From: Nocardia sp. alder85J
Lineage (GTDB): Bacteria; Actinomycetota; Actinomycetes; Mycobacteriales; Mycobacteriaceae
Reading direction: 5' to 3'
NCBI RefSeq assembly: GCF_020176955.2
Contig: NZ_JAIUCZ020000001.1
Location: 62,001-126,000, forward strand
Length of the DNA stretch: 64,000 bases
Below, piece by piece: positions 23,832 through 32,811 of this stretch (position 1 is its first letter; each line of letters begins with the position of its first letter). The position numbers were made by a program, and so were the translations under genes. The notes below the pieces were generated by a model. It made no database searches, was not told the origin of the DNA, and was given only the letters and a program-made list of their open reading frames with translations.

Positions 23832-25289
23832 CTACGTGTCGCCCGGCGCATGGAATCCGCCGATCGCCTGTTCGAGCAACTCCGCCAGCCGCAGCGGCGT
23901 GCGGTCCTCGAACATCGGCCCGAGGAGTTGTACCCCGACCGGCAGCCCTTCGGGTGACCGACCGGCGGGGACGGCGGTCGCGGGCCGTCCCGGCATGGTG
24001 GCCACACCGGGCCGGACCGACAGGTCGGAGTACGGATGTTCGACACCGTCGATCTCGATCCGCAGTTCCCGGCGGCCGGGATCGTGCGCGTGCGGATACG
24101 CGGGAATCGGCGAGATCGGGCACACCACCGCATCGAATTCGGCGAACAACCGCCGCCACCCCTGCCGGTGCAGTTCCCGGCGGGTGTCGGCCGCGATCCA
24201 GTCGCGGTGGCTCACGACCATGCCGCGCATCCGCACGGCATCCAGACTCGGATCGTCGGCAGGCCATGCCGCGACCTGGGCCCGCACCTGCTCGTACGCC
24301 GCGGCCGGCAGCCGCCCCCCGATGTTCGAGAACAGCAGCAGCGCATACAGTCCCGCCGCTTCGGCCGGATCCGGCAGCAGCGGACTGTGCCGTTCGACCC
24401 GCGCCCCCGCCTCGGCCAGCGCCTCGGCGACCCGATTCACCCCGGCCAGCACCGCGGAGCCGGTCGGAACCAGCGGATGCTGGTCGAGGACCAGCACCCG
24501 GAAATCGGTGAGCCGCTCGTGCCGCGCGGCCGGCAGCGCCGTCCCGTAGGCGATGCCGCTCGTGAGCGGATCCGGCCCCGCCATCACCTCCAGCAGCAGC
24601 GCGAGATCACGTGCGGTCCGCGCCATCGGCCCGCAGACGGCGAGGTCGCCCTCGACCGGCAACGCCGGCGCGGGCGGCGGCACCATCCCCCGGCTCGCCA
24701 CCAGCCCCAGAGTCGGCTTGTGCGCATAGATCCCGCAGCAGTGCGCCGGATTGCGCAGTGACCCCGCCAGATCCGACCCGATCGACAGCGCCCCGAACCC
24801 CGCCGCCAGCGCCGCCGCCGACCCACCGGACGACCCACCCGGGGTACGCCCGTGATCCCACGGATTGTTCGTCACCCCGTAGACATCGTTGAAACTCTGC
24901 CAATCCTGCAACATGAACGGCACATTGGTCTTCCCGAGAATCACCGCCCCCGCAGCCTTCACCCGCGCCACCGCCACCGCGTCCTCGGTGGGCAGATAGT
25001 CGGCGTACTGCGCCATCCCCCAGGTGGTAGGCAGCCCGGCGACGTTGTAGGACTCCTTGACCGTCACCGGAACCCCGAGCAACGGCAACTCCCCACCCGC
25101 GGCCCGGACCTCGTCGGCCCGCCGCGCCGCCGCCCGCGCCCGCTCGAAGTCCGGCACACAGATCGCGTTGATCGCCTTGTCGTCCCGCTCGATCCGGGCA
25201 ATCGCCGCATCGGTCAGTTCCACCGAGGTCACCTCACCGGCCCGCAAGGCGGCCAAGAGTTGCTCGGCCGAAAGGAAGCTCCACTCCAT
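23832..25289 (-). CDS. Amidase (amidase signature family), 485 aa
   Basis: The Ser-Ser-Lys triad of the amidase signature family is visible: Lys in VPVTVKESYN, the glycine-rich TPGGSSGGSAAALAAG, and the nucleophile region GSDLAGSLRNPAHCCG. Length is typical. These enzymes hydrolyse amides ranging from indoleacetamide and aryl amides to Glu-tRNA(Gln); the GatA-specific context (gatB/gatC) is absent, so a catabolic amide is more likely. The start is the ATG at 25289 with AAGGAAGC-like purines within the coding start; a GTG 9 bases earlier is possible. It is monocistronic and convergent with the SLOG-like gene. Confidence 0.9.
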   Translation of the reverse strand: MEWSFLSAEQLLAALRAGEVTSVELTDAAIARIERDDKAINAICVPDFERARAAARRADEVRAAGGELPLLGVPVTVKESYNVAGLPTTWGMAQYADYLPTEDAVAVARVKAAGAVILGKTNVPFMLQDWQSFNDVYGVTNNPWDHGRTPGGSSGGSAAALAAGFGALSIGSDLAGSLRNPAHCCGIYAHKPTLGLVASRGMVPPPAPALPVEGDLAVCGPMARTARDLALLLEVMAGPDPLTSGIAYGTALPAARHERLTDFRVLVLDQHPLVPTGSAVLAGVNRVAEALAEAGARVERHSPLLPDPAEAAGLYALLLFSNIGGRLPAAAYEQVRAQVAAWPADDPSLDAVRMRGMVVSHRDWIAADTRRELHRQGWRRLFAEFDAVVCPISPIPAYPHAHDPGRRELRIEIDGVEHPYSDLSVRPGVATMPGRPATAVPAGRSPEGLPVGVQLLGPMFEDRTPLRLAELLEQAIGGFHAPGDT

Positions 25290-25496
25290 GGTTGCGACCC
25301 TAACCACCCGCCGGGGTACCGGCCACAGCCTTGCCCGGCTCAGGCGCCCACCTGCGCCCGTCGCACGTATTCGACCCCGCCACACCAGATTCCGCGGATC
25401 GCGCGAGTGGCCCGGATATCGGCCACGATCGGCTGATCTCGACACAACGATGCCCCGCCGAAATCATCGACGGGGCAGGCTACTCCGGGCCGGTCG

Positions 25497-25744
25497 TCAG
25501 CCGAACAGCTCGTCGGCCTCGGTGGTATCGGCGGCCCGGCCGATCCACTGCTCCAGCTGATCGATATCGGAGCAGGAGGCGATCCGCTTCCGGACCTCGT
25601 CTGTCACAGGCATGCCGCGACGTTCCAGGAGCACCAGGTGTATTCGGGTATCGCGATGCCCAGGTAGTCCCGCAACAGTCGTGCCGCCAGGTCCGGATTG
25701 CCGCGGAACAGGTGGAGGAATTCGTGCTCGAGTGCGTTCGCCAC
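25497..25744 (-). pseudogene. Remnant of an Rpn/PD-(D/E)XK transposase-like gene
   Basis: On the minus strand a GTG at 25744 opens a peptide containing HEFLHLFRGNPDLAARLLRD and GIAIPEY that looks like the beginning of Rpn-type recombination-promoting nuclease proteins common in actinobacteria. It stops after about 45 codons. In another frame from 25613 a 38-residue peptide ending CSDIDQLEQWIGRAADTTE resembles the C-terminus of the same family. The middle of the gene, with the nuclease core, is absent. I read this as one gene reduced by an internal deletion. Similarity was judged by eye and needs a database search. Confidence 0.45.
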
Positions 25745-25962
25745 GGCGCGGTCCCTGTCACTGCGGCCGGGTCCGGCCAATTGAGGTGTGCGGGAGAGTA
25801 TTCGGGGCCGACTGTTTTCGCTGCGCCGATCCGGTCGATCCCGAACCGAATCCCGGGGTAAGCCCATGTCCTGAACCCTCATATTGACAGTTGAGGCAGC
25901 GAATACACATGCCGCTGCCCGCCTCCGTCGGTGACGGGGCGGTTGGCGGCGGCCGCAGATGT

Positions 25963-27417
25963 TCAGCCCGATTTTCGGGACACCGATTCCCTTGTGCGCG
26001 TGAGATATTCGAGAGGATGATGGTATCGATTCACTCTCGGGTGGCGTGCGGGATCGATGTGGGCGGGCGGGGCCCATTGCGTGCGGCCGGCATCCGGGTG
26101 CCCGGCTGCGGCCGTGCGAGTGCCCCACCCGGCGGCGTGTGTTCCGACCAGATGGTGGTGGGGTTCGCAGGCGAAGGTCAGTTGGTCGGCGTCGGTGGTG
26201 CCACCGGCGGCCCAGTCGGTACGGTGGTGAACCTGGCACAGATAGCCGGGTTTGGTGCAGCCGGGGAATGTGCAGCCGATATCGCGGGCGTGCAGCACGA
26301 TCCGCTGATCGGCGGACGCGATCCGCTTCGAGCGGCCGAGATACAGCGGGCGACCGGTACTGTCGTCGAACACCGCGAGATAATGGTGGGCATGGGATGC
26401 CAGCCGTAACGCATCGCCGATCGAGATCATCGCGCCACCGCCGGTCGCCACCGCGGGACCGGCCACCGAGCCCTCCGGAGTGGCCTGGGCGACCGCATCT
26501 TCCAGTTCCCGCACCGTCATGGACATGACGACGGTGACCGGAAGACCGCGATGCCGACCCAATCGGCCGGACGCGATACTGTCGCGCAGGACCGCCTTCA
26601 TCGCATCGTGCTGACGTTGCGCGGCATTGCGGGTATCACGTTGCACGACAGCCTCATCCGGCTCATCATCGGCCGGTGATGCCGGATCATCGGGATTGAG
26701 CAGTCCGGGCTTGGCGTAGGTGGCGAAGATTGCTTCCAGATAGGCGCGCAGTTCCGGATCCGCGGTGACCGTGCACTTCGACATCAGGTCCGGGCCTTGG
26801 CGGCCCAGGGTGAATGCCCGCCGCCGCGCCCGGTCGGTGTCGGTGAACGTCCCGTCCGGGTTGATCAGCGCTTCGAGTTTGTCGGCGACCTTGCGCAACT
26901 GGTCCGGACGCAACTCGCGCGCCTGACCCGCGAGCATCGCCTCGGCATCGGCGCGGGTCTCGGCATCGACGATGACCGGCAGACGATGGATCACGTCACG
27001 GATGATCTTCACATGCGTGGGTGAGATCGCTCCTTCTCGCTGCGCTGTCGCGGTCGCGGGCAGTGGCGGGGCCAGGGTCTCCCCGGTCATCCCGATGTGG
27101 GTCGCCAGATCGTCGGCGGCACGCCAGCGGGCACGCGCTTCCGCCACGGTGATTCGCAGTGTGTCGGCGAGAGTATCCACCAGATTGTTCGCGGCGAATT
27201 CGGTATTCGACCATTGTTCCTGCATCTGTGCGGTCCATTGCAGACTCGCGGCGGGCAGCATACGAGTGATGGTTTCCACCCGCCGGATCAGGCTGAGCCT
27301 GTCCCGATTCGACAATGCCTGGGTGCACATGTTCGATACCTCGGCAGCAGCGTGCTCCAGCGCGCGGAGGGCGGTTTCCGCGGCGGGGTCGCTGACAACT
27401 TCGAGGCTCGAACGCAT
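25963..27417 (-). CDS. DUF222/HNH endonuclease domain protein (13E12 repeat type), 484 aa
   Basis: The first 300 residues are a helical DUF222 domain (ALSNRDRLSLIRRVETI, GAISPTHVKIIRDVIHRLP). The C-terminal part has an HNH nuclease motif: IVLHARDIGCTFPGCTKPG, CQVHHRTDWAAGG, then CEPHHHLVG. This is the architecture of the 13E12 repeat family that is multi-copy in mycobacteria and Nocardia. Some members lie in mobile or prophage contexts, but here no inverted repeats, integrase or target duplications were seen. The role is unknown; DNA cleavage is possible. It is monocistronic. Confidence 0.9.
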   Translation of the reverse strand: MRSSLEVVSDPAAETALRALEHAAAEVSNMCTQALSNRDRLSLIRRVETITRMLPAASLQWTAQMQEQWSNTEFAANNLVDTLADTLRITVAEARARWRAADDLATHIGMTGETLAPPLPATATAQREGAISPTHVKIIRDVIHRLPVIVDAETRADAEAMLAGQARELRPDQLRKVADKLEALINPDGTFTDTDRARRRAFTLGRQGPDLMSKCTVTADPELRAYLEAIFATYAKPGLLNPDDPASPADDEPDEAVVQRDTRNAAQRQHDAMKAVLRDSIASGRLGRHRGLPVTVVMSMTVRELEDAVAQATPEGSVAGPAVATGGGAMISIGDALRLASHAHHYLAVFDDSTGRPLYLGRSKRIASADQRIVLHARDIGCTFPGCTKPGYLCQVHHRTDWAAGGTTDADQLTFACEPHHHLVGTHAAGWGTRTAAAGHPDAGRTQWAPPAHIDPARHPRVNRYHHPLEYLTRTRESVSRKSG

Positions 27418-28030
27418 GTTCCCATGATATCCGTCCGGGGATCGGACACGCTAGCGAAATATTCTCGCTACCAGCGCATTCGGGCGTGTCGGACTGCCGC
27501 CGGACGGGTGCGCCCCCACCGGTGCCGACGGGAGCGGGAATTCGTGTGCGAGCGTGTTCGGCACTGTTCGAAACTTGGTCCTCCGGTGTGACAAATTGAT
27601 GTGTGCAACACGGGATTCGGAATATCTCGGACCGGCGAGAGCGTGCGGGATACTCGTCATGGTGCTCGATCCTTCGTGGATCTGACGGCGACATCGCGGA
27701 TCGCGGCGTTACAGCCCCGGACAACTCGATATCGGGGCCGCGAGTGGTCGGCGGTTCGCCGGGTGCACAGGTCTGCTGTGAGCGGTGCCCCTGTTCCGGC
27801 AACCGCCGAATTCGTCCCGGAGGGGCCGGACGGGCCATCGGCCGGGAGATATCGGGGAGGATGGCGCTGCGCGTGGTACCCCGACAGCGGGAGCGGTGGT
27901 GCATCGCTCCGGCAGGGCGGATGGACTCGCAGCGGGCTCCCAGCCGGGGCTCGTCGTCGGCGCAGGTCGGCCGACGAGAGTGGCGGTCATCGGCACGGCG
28001 CAGGTGGTTATCGGCGAAGGAGGTTCCGGC
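27418..28030. other. Intergenic region, no convincing gene
   Basis: 613 bases between the divergent HNH and DUF218 genes. Several overlapping open frames exist, but none has a ribosome site, recognisable motif or the codon-position GC bias of the flanking genes. The only definite signal is AAGGAGG at the right end, which serves the DUF218 gene. Confidence 0.5.
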
Positions 28031-29071
28031 ATGGGTTCGGTGCTCGTCCCGGGTCGTGAGCAGGGCGGTGCGGCAGAGGTCGGCGGCAGTACGGCGCCGC
28101 CCCGGGTGTTGCGGCGGCGGGTGTCCCTGCTGCTCAGCGCCACCGCGATGTTGTCGCCGTGGATGGTGCTGGGGCTGGGCGCGTTGCATCGGGTCGCGGC
28201 CGAGCTGCTCGGGTTCGGGCTGTTGCTGGTGTTGTCGCAGGTATCGCTGTTGGTGGCGGGGCTGGGGCTGTTGGCGAACGGGGTGGTGGTGGTCCGTCGG
28301 GAAGGTCCGCGGGTGGCGACGGTGATCGCGCCGCTGGCAGGATTGGGTTTGCTGGTGTTGTCGATGGCGATCCGGGATGTCGTCGAGCCGGGATCCGGTA
28401 CGCCCGCGTGGCTTTCGGTGACGGCGGGGATGATCGTGGTGCTCGGTGCGTTCCTGGTCGCGCAGTTGCTGGCCTTCACCGGGTACGCGCTGGCCTACTC
28501 GCGGCTGCCGCGGCCCACCGGGAGCGATGTCATCGTGGTGCTCGGGTGCGGGCTCGACGGGGAGCAGGTCACGCCGCTGCTGGCCACCCGGCTGGATCGT
28601 GCGGTGCAGGTGTATCGCGCGGAGACGGCGGCGGGTGCGACTCCGATCGTGGTCGCCTCCGGTGGGCGCGGGCCGGGCGAGACCGTGGCCGAGGCCGATG
28701 CGATGGCGGCTTATCTTGTCGCGGAAGGTGTTCCGGAGAAGCGGATCATCCGGGAGCGGCGGTCGCGGAACACCGAGGAGAATCTGCGGTGCACCGATGC
28801 CGAGTTGCGTGGACGCGGGCTGCGTGCCCGGGCAGGGCGAATGGTGGTGGTGACCAGCGATTTCCATGTGTTGCGGGCGGTGATCCTCAGTCGGCGTCTC
28901 GGGCTCGGGGCTCGGGTGGTCGGTGGTCGTACCGCGCGATACTTCGTGCTCACCGGCTTTCTGCGGGAATTCGTGGCGCTGCTGGCGCTGAAGCCGCGCA
29001 CCAACATCACGGTCGCCCTGCTGCTGATCGCGCCCGCGGTGGTGGGTTACTTCACGTTGCTCATCCGGTGA
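28031..29071 (+). CDS. YdcF-like DUF218 membrane protein, 346 aa
   Basis: Four or five N-terminal hydrophobic segments (LLLSATAMLSPWMVLGLG, LLLVLSQVSLLVAGLGLLA, VATVIAPLAGLGLLVLSM, LVAQLLAFTGYALAY) are followed by a DUF218 domain: DVIVVLGCGLDG, TRLDRAVQVYR, IVVASGGRGPGE, ERRSRNTEENL and VVVTSDFHVLRA. A last hydrophobic helix ends the protein. DUF218 (SanA/YdcF/ElyC) proteins act at the cell envelope, some in lipid-carrier or peptidoglycan metabolism. The ATG at 28031 has AAGGAGG seven bases upstream. The gene is monocistronic. Confidence 0.88.
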   Translation: MGSVLVPGREQGGAAEVGGSTAPPRVLRRRVSLLLSATAMLSPWMVLGLGALHRVAAELLGFGLLLVLSQVSLLVAGLGLLANGVVVVRREGPRVATVIAPLAGLGLLVLSMAIRDVVEPGSGTPAWLSVTAGMIVVLGAFLVAQLLAFTGYALAYSRLPRPTGSDVIVVLGCGLDGEQVTPLLATRLDRAVQVYRAETAAGATPIVVASGGRGPGETVAEADAMAAYLVAEGVPEKRIIRERRSRNTEENLRCTDAELRGRGLRARAGRMVVVTSDFHVLRAVILSRRLGLGARVVGGRTARYFVLTGFLREFVALLALKPRTNITVALLLIAPAVVGYFTLLIR

Positions 29072-29256
29072 AGCTGTCGGGGTACGGAGAAATCGGGGAT
29101 ACCGATGAGCCGGCGGCGCGCTGCCGCACCGACCGCGCCGGCTCGAGCACGGCGACTCCGGTTCGGGCGGGGTCGATCACGTCGGCTGCGTCCGAGCGAC
29201 AATCGTGCCGGGTGGGGCTGATGTGCCGGACAACGTTGTCGTGGTCACGTACGGCG

Positions 29257-29304
29257 ACGGCCGCACCGGAATCCCCTGCGTTCGACAGGGTTCGGTGCGG
29301 CCGT
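29257..29304. terminator. Bidirectional hairpin between DUF218 gene and secreted protein gene
   Basis: ACGGCCGCACCG at 29257-29268 pairs with CGGTGCGGCCGT at 29293-29304, with more imperfect pairing inside. It stands between convergent genes ending at 29071 and 29322. The remaining sequence of 29072-29321 shows no gene. Confidence 0.65.
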
Positions 29305-29321
29305 CGGTCGGGAGAGATGAC

Positions 29322-29990
29322 TCAGTGCTGCGGCGCGGCGGGGGCGTGACCGGACTGGATCTCGTTGAACTTCCGGGCGGTGACGGCCAGGCCGACGGGG
29401 AGGCCGACGGCGACGCTGCCGACCATGCCGCCGAAGGCGGCGGTGGTGGCGGCGCCGGCGAGGCAGCCGCCGATCATGCCGGGGACGGTCAGGGCCGCGG
29501 CGGACATGACGGTGGCCATGCTGCCCAGGGTGATCACGCCGATCGGGCAGCCGACGACGGTGCCGATCAGGGCGCCCGCGGTGCCGCCGACCCCGGCGGC
29601 GAGGCCGGTGTAGGCGCCGGCGCTGTGCCAGGCGGCGGTCAGGTTGCCGAGGACGTCACCGGTGCCGGCGACCGGTTCGGGTGCGGCGGCCGCGGCGGTG
29701 ATGTCGGTGTTGCTCGCGACCGTTTCGAGCGGGGCGCCGAGCATCGGGATGCCGGTGGCGTCCTGCACCGCGACCTGCCCGTCGCGGGTGGTGACCGTGC
29801 CCGCGGGGGTGGTCAGGACCGACGAGCCGTCGGAGGCGGCGCCGGTGAAGGAGACGCCGGGGGCGAGCTGGACGGTCAGTTTGTCTGGGTCGGTGGGCTG
29901 GACCTGGTCGGCGTGGGCGGCGCCGTCGGCGACCGCCAGGGCGACGGCGGCCAGCGCGGTCACCGCGACCGCGTGCGTGGTGTGCTTCAT
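29322..29990 (-). CDS. Secreted glycine-rich protein of unknown function, 222 aa
   Basis: A Sec signal peptide is clear (MKHTTHAVAV, hydrophobic core, cut near AHA-DQV). The mature protein starts with a beta-rich region including DKLTVQLAPG and TPAGTVTTRDGQVAVQD, then from about residue 125 a long Gly/Ala/Val stretch with small-residue repeats: GTVVGCPIGVITLG and GMIGGCLAG. These hydrophobic hairpins could insert in a membrane or pack as an oligomer. The two cysteines are conserved in the adjacent paralogue. It follows that paralogue on the same strand with 26 bases between. No function is known. Confidence 0.8.
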   Translation of the reverse strand: MKHTTHAVAVTALAAVALAVADGAAHADQVQPTDPDKLTVQLAPGVSFTGAASDGSSVLTTPAGTVTTRDGQVAVQDATGIPMLGAPLETVASNTDITAAAAAPEPVAGTGDVLGNLTAAWHSAGAYTGLAAGVGGTAGALIGTVVGCPIGVITLGSMATVMSAAALTVPGMIGGCLAGAATTAAFGGMVGSVAVGLPVGLAVTARKFNEIQSGHAPAAPQH

Positions 29991-30016
29991 TGCAGTGCTC
30001 TTTCGCGGTGGGGGAG

Positions 30017-30547
30017 TTACTGATTCGTGGTCAGGGGGGCCGAGATCAGGCCCTCGGAGTGCAGGTGGCCGTACTGCTGGCCCGCGGCGTCGGCCAGCGC
30101 CGGGAATCCGGTGATCGCACCGGCGAAGGTACCGCCGAGACCGCCGAGGGTGACGCCGCCGAGGATGCAGCCGCCGACCACGCCGACCGGGGTCAGCGCA
30201 CCGGCCGACACCAGCGCGGTCAGGGTGCCGCCGGTGATCGCGCCGAGCGGGCAGCCGATGACGACGCCCGCGGCGGTGCCGAAGAGGGTGCCGTCGTGGT
30301 TGGCGTTGTTGAACGCGCCGGTCAGCGCGCCCACCGCCTTGTCGTATTCGACTTCCGGGATCACCGGGGCCGGTGCGGCGTCGGGGTGACCCTGGTCGGC
30401 GACCGGTGCGGGACCGGTCTCACCGGCGGTGGACGCCAGGATCGGCACCGGGGATTCGGCGGGTGCGGCCGAGGCGACGCCCATCGCACCGGCCGTGGCG
30501 GCGATGGCCAGGGTGGCGATCGCCGTGGCCCGGGAGATGCTGTACAT
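30017..30547 (-). CDS. Secreted glycine-rich protein of unknown function, 176 aa (paralogue)
   Basis: Signal peptide MYSISRATAIATLAIAATAG with a cut near ASA-APA. The mature protein is Pro/Ala-rich at first, then contains GVVIGCPLGAITGGT and VVGGCILGGVTLGG, matching the GCPxG and GGCxxG blocks of the 222-residue neighbour. Its last 30 residues (FPALADAAGQQYGHLHSEG) are hydrophilic. Spacing suggests co-transcription, this gene first. The pair looks like a tandem duplication that diverged outside the hydrophobic core. No enzymatic motif is visible. Confidence 0.8.
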   Translation of the reverse strand: MYSISRATAIATLAIAATAGAMGVASAAPAESPVPILASTAGETGPAPVADQGHPDAAPAPVIPEVEYDKAVGALTGAFNNANHDGTLFGTAAGVVIGCPLGAITGGTLTALVSAGALTPVGVVGGCILGGVTLGGLGGTFAGAITGFPALADAAGQQYGHLHSEGLISAPLTTNQ

Positions 30548-30923
30548 AACTCCTCATCTCTTTCTTTCTGTGATTCCCGGTCCGGCACGGCCGGGAAAAC
30601 CTGCATTGTCCGCCGAATCGGTTTCCCTTCGCGCACAGCGTTTTTCGCGGCTGCGTCGGGCACGACGGGGGCGTGCGCGTATTCCGCCGGATCGCGGTTC
30701 GCGGTGGCGGTGCGGAAAATGCGCGTTCGACATGTGGTGGATGGGCGCGCGGATATCGGTGGCGCGAGCACATCCGTACGGGTGAATCAGCCGGGTGAAT
30801 CAGCCGGGGGGATCGGACCGGATCAGTTCCGGCCGCCCATCTGATCCGCGGCGGACAGGCCGTCGGCGCGGGAGCGCCGGAATGACCCCGGTGTCCCCCA
30901 CCACGCTCGACCGGGAGGATACC
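30548..30923. other. Divergent intergenic region with one inverted repeat
   Basis: This 376-base gap between the secreted-protein pair (minus) and the ABC ATPase (plus) must hold both promoters. TTCCCGG at 30574-30580 and CCGGGAA at 30591-30597 form an inverted repeat about 30 bases upstream of the secreted-protein start; it may be an operator or leader hairpin. GGGAGGAT at 30913-30920 is the ABC gene's ribosome site. No further gene is apparent. Confidence 0.45.
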
Positions 30924-32450
30924 GTGACCGCCGCACCCGCGACGACCGCCACACCGGCGACCGGCGCCGCCGTGGTCCGCCTGCACGAGGTCTGTAAGAG
31001 TTTCGGCGGCGCGGTCGCCCTGAACAACGTCAGCCTGGACCTGTATCCCGGCGAGGTGCACGCACTGATGGGTATGAACGGCGCCGGTAAATCGACGCTG
31101 GTGAAGGTGCTCTCCGGGGTGCACGGTCCGGATTCCGGCCGGATCGAGGTCGCGGGCCGGGTGCAATCGGCGTGGAGTACCCGCCGCGCCCGGCGCCAGG
31201 GTGTGTCGATCGTGCCGCAGCGGCGCGAACTCGTGCTCGGCCTGACCGTCGCGGAGAACATCATGCTCGGCGACCTGCCCACCCGGCGGTCGGTGGTGCG
31301 CTGGTCGTCGGTGACCGAGATCGCCCGGAATGCCTTGGCACAGTTGGGTATCGACATCGAAGTGACCCAGGTGGCAGGGGAGCTGACCGTCGCCGAGCAG
31401 ACCATGGCCGAGGTCGCCCGCGAGGTGCGCCGCGGCGGCCGGGTGCTGATCCTGGACGAACCGACCGCCTGTCTGGGCGCCGCGGCCGCGGAGCAGATCC
31501 GCGCGCTGGTGCGCCGGCTGCGCGACAACGGGGTCGCGGTGGTGTTCATCTCGCACTACCTCGATGAGGTGCTGTCGATCGCGGACCGGGTGACCGTGCT
31601 GCGCGAGGGCGCCGTCGTCGAGAGTTATCCGGCCGCGGCGCCCGACGAGGCGGGCCTGGTCCGCGACATGGTCGGCCGCGACGTGGTCTCGGTGCGCCCG
31701 GCCCGCGCGGCCGCGCGGGACGAGATCGGTTTGCGGATCAGGGATCTGAGCCAGGGCCGGTTCCTCGACGGCTTCGGCGTGGACGTGCGCAACGGCGAGA
31801 TCGTCGCGGTCCTGGGCCCGGCCGGTGACGGCCAGTCCCGGCTGTTCGATCTGCTGTCCGGCCGTCGCCGGCCCGATCGCGGCACCCTCGCGGTGGGCGG
31901 GAGGAATGTGCCGCCGGGGCGGGTCGGCCGCTCGCTGGCCAGCGGATTGCGTTGTGTGACAGGCGATCGCCGCCGCCTCGGCCTGGTTCCCGAACTGTCG
32001 GTGGACGAGAACCTGGTGCTGGCCGAGGATCGGCTGGCCGGCCGGTTCGTGCAGCGCTGGGACCGGCTGGGCCGGCGCGCCGCCGCCCTGCGCGACGAGT
32101 ACCGCGTGGTCTCGCTCACGAAAAACCCCGCGGTGGATCGGCTTTCCGGTGGCAATCAGCAGAAGGTGTTGCTGGCCAAGTGGTTCGCCACCGAGCCCGC
32201 GGCCTGCCTGCTGGAGGATCCGACCAACGGCGTCGACATCGCCGCGATGGCCGAGATCCACTCGCTCATCGACCGCCTCGCCGAGCGCGGCGCGGCCGTG
32301 TTGCTGGCCTCTTCGTCCTGTGACGAGGTGATGCGGCTGGCCGACCGCGTGATCATCGTCCGCGACGGACGGGCGATCGCGGAGCACAGGATCGACGACA
32401 TCACTCGCGACGAACTGATCGCCGCGGTTCTCGGAGGAGATACGGCATGA
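30924..32450 (+). CDS. Sugar-type ABC transporter ATP-binding protein (RbsA/MglA-like), 508 aa
   Basis: Two fused nucleotide-binding domains. Domain 1 has Walker A GMNGAGKS (residues 50-57) and Walker B VLILDEPTACLG. In domain 2 Walker A is degenerate (GPAGDGQS), the signature RLSGGNQQKVLLAKW is intact, and Walker B reads LLEDPTNGVD with Asp where the catalytic Glu is common. This asymmetry is usual for the RbsA/MglA/XylG class that imports sugars, autoinducer-2 or other small polar solutes. The start is the GTG at 30924 with GGGAGGAT; an in-frame ATG at 30882 is an alternative. The permease that should follow is truncated and no solute-binding protein gene is seen, so this importer is probably not functional as encoded here. 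Confidence 0.9.
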   Translation: MTAAPATTATPATGAAVVRLHEVCKSFGGAVALNNVSLDLYPGEVHALMGMNGAGKSTLVKVLSGVHGPDSGRIEVAGRVQSAWSTRRARRQGVSIVPQRRELVLGLTVAENIMLGDLPTRRSVVRWSSVTEIARNALAQLGIDIEVTQVAGELTVAEQTMAEVAREVRRGGRVLILDEPTACLGAAAAEQIRALVRRLRDNGVAVVFISHYLDEVLSIADRVTVLREGAVVESYPAAAPDEAGLVRDMVGRDVVSVRPARAAARDEIGLRIRDLSQGRFLDGFGVDVRNGEIVAVLGPAGDGQSRLFDLLSGRRRPDRGTLAVGGRNVPPGRVGRSLASGLRCVTGDRRRLGLVPELSVDENLVLAEDRLAGRFVQRWDRLGRRAAALRDEYRVVSLTKNPAVDRLSGGNQQKVLLAKWFATEPAACLLEDPTNGVDIAAMAEIHSLIDRLAERGAAVLLASSSCDEVMRLADRVIIVRDGRAIAEHRIDDITRDELIAAVLGGDTA

Positions 32451-32811
32451 GTCAAGGGCCGGCGGCGGCAGCGGAGCGTAACCAGGAAGGCCCTCCGTCC
32501 TCGCCCGACGAGTACGGCACGGGCGTCGGCGCTCGGGTGAGCGGCGGCGTGCCCACTACGGACAACGGCCCGGCGAAGGCGGGGACCACGGGTGTTCGCG
32601 CCGCGCGCCGACGTCCGTCGCTGCGGCAGATTCCGCACGCGGGTCTGCTGGTGGTCCTGGTGCTGATCGTGGTCTTCGCCGCGACGCAGACCGACGCCTT
32701 TCTCACCTCCACCAACGTGGTCAACGTGCTGCGGCAGGTCAGCGTCGTCGCGGTGATCGCCGCGGGCCTGACCCTGCTGATGACCGCGGGCGGGATGGAT
32801 TTCTCGATTGC
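32447..32811 (+). pseudogene. Truncated RbsC-like ABC permease (N-terminal part only)
   Basis: The frame starts 4 bases inside the ATPase stop and runs through a hydrophilic leader to the first membrane helix (HAGLLVVLVLIVVFAATQTDAF) and the second (VVAVIAAGLTLLMTAGGMDFSI). GGMDFSIG is the hallmark early loop of RbsC permeases, whose full length is about 320-350 residues. Directly after FSI the reading changes to the middle of a different gene, a fumarylacetoacetate-hydrolase-like protein. About 200 residues of permease and everything up to that gene are missing. Confidence 0.85.

Noticed and set aside
25963..27417. 13E12-type HNH gene as an active mobile element
   Set aside because: No terminal repeats, integrase or target duplication were visible; only the coding gene can be supported.
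27601..28059. Plus-strand frames in the HNH-DUF218 gap
   Set aside because: Several overlapping frames of equal quality, none with a start signal or family resemblance.
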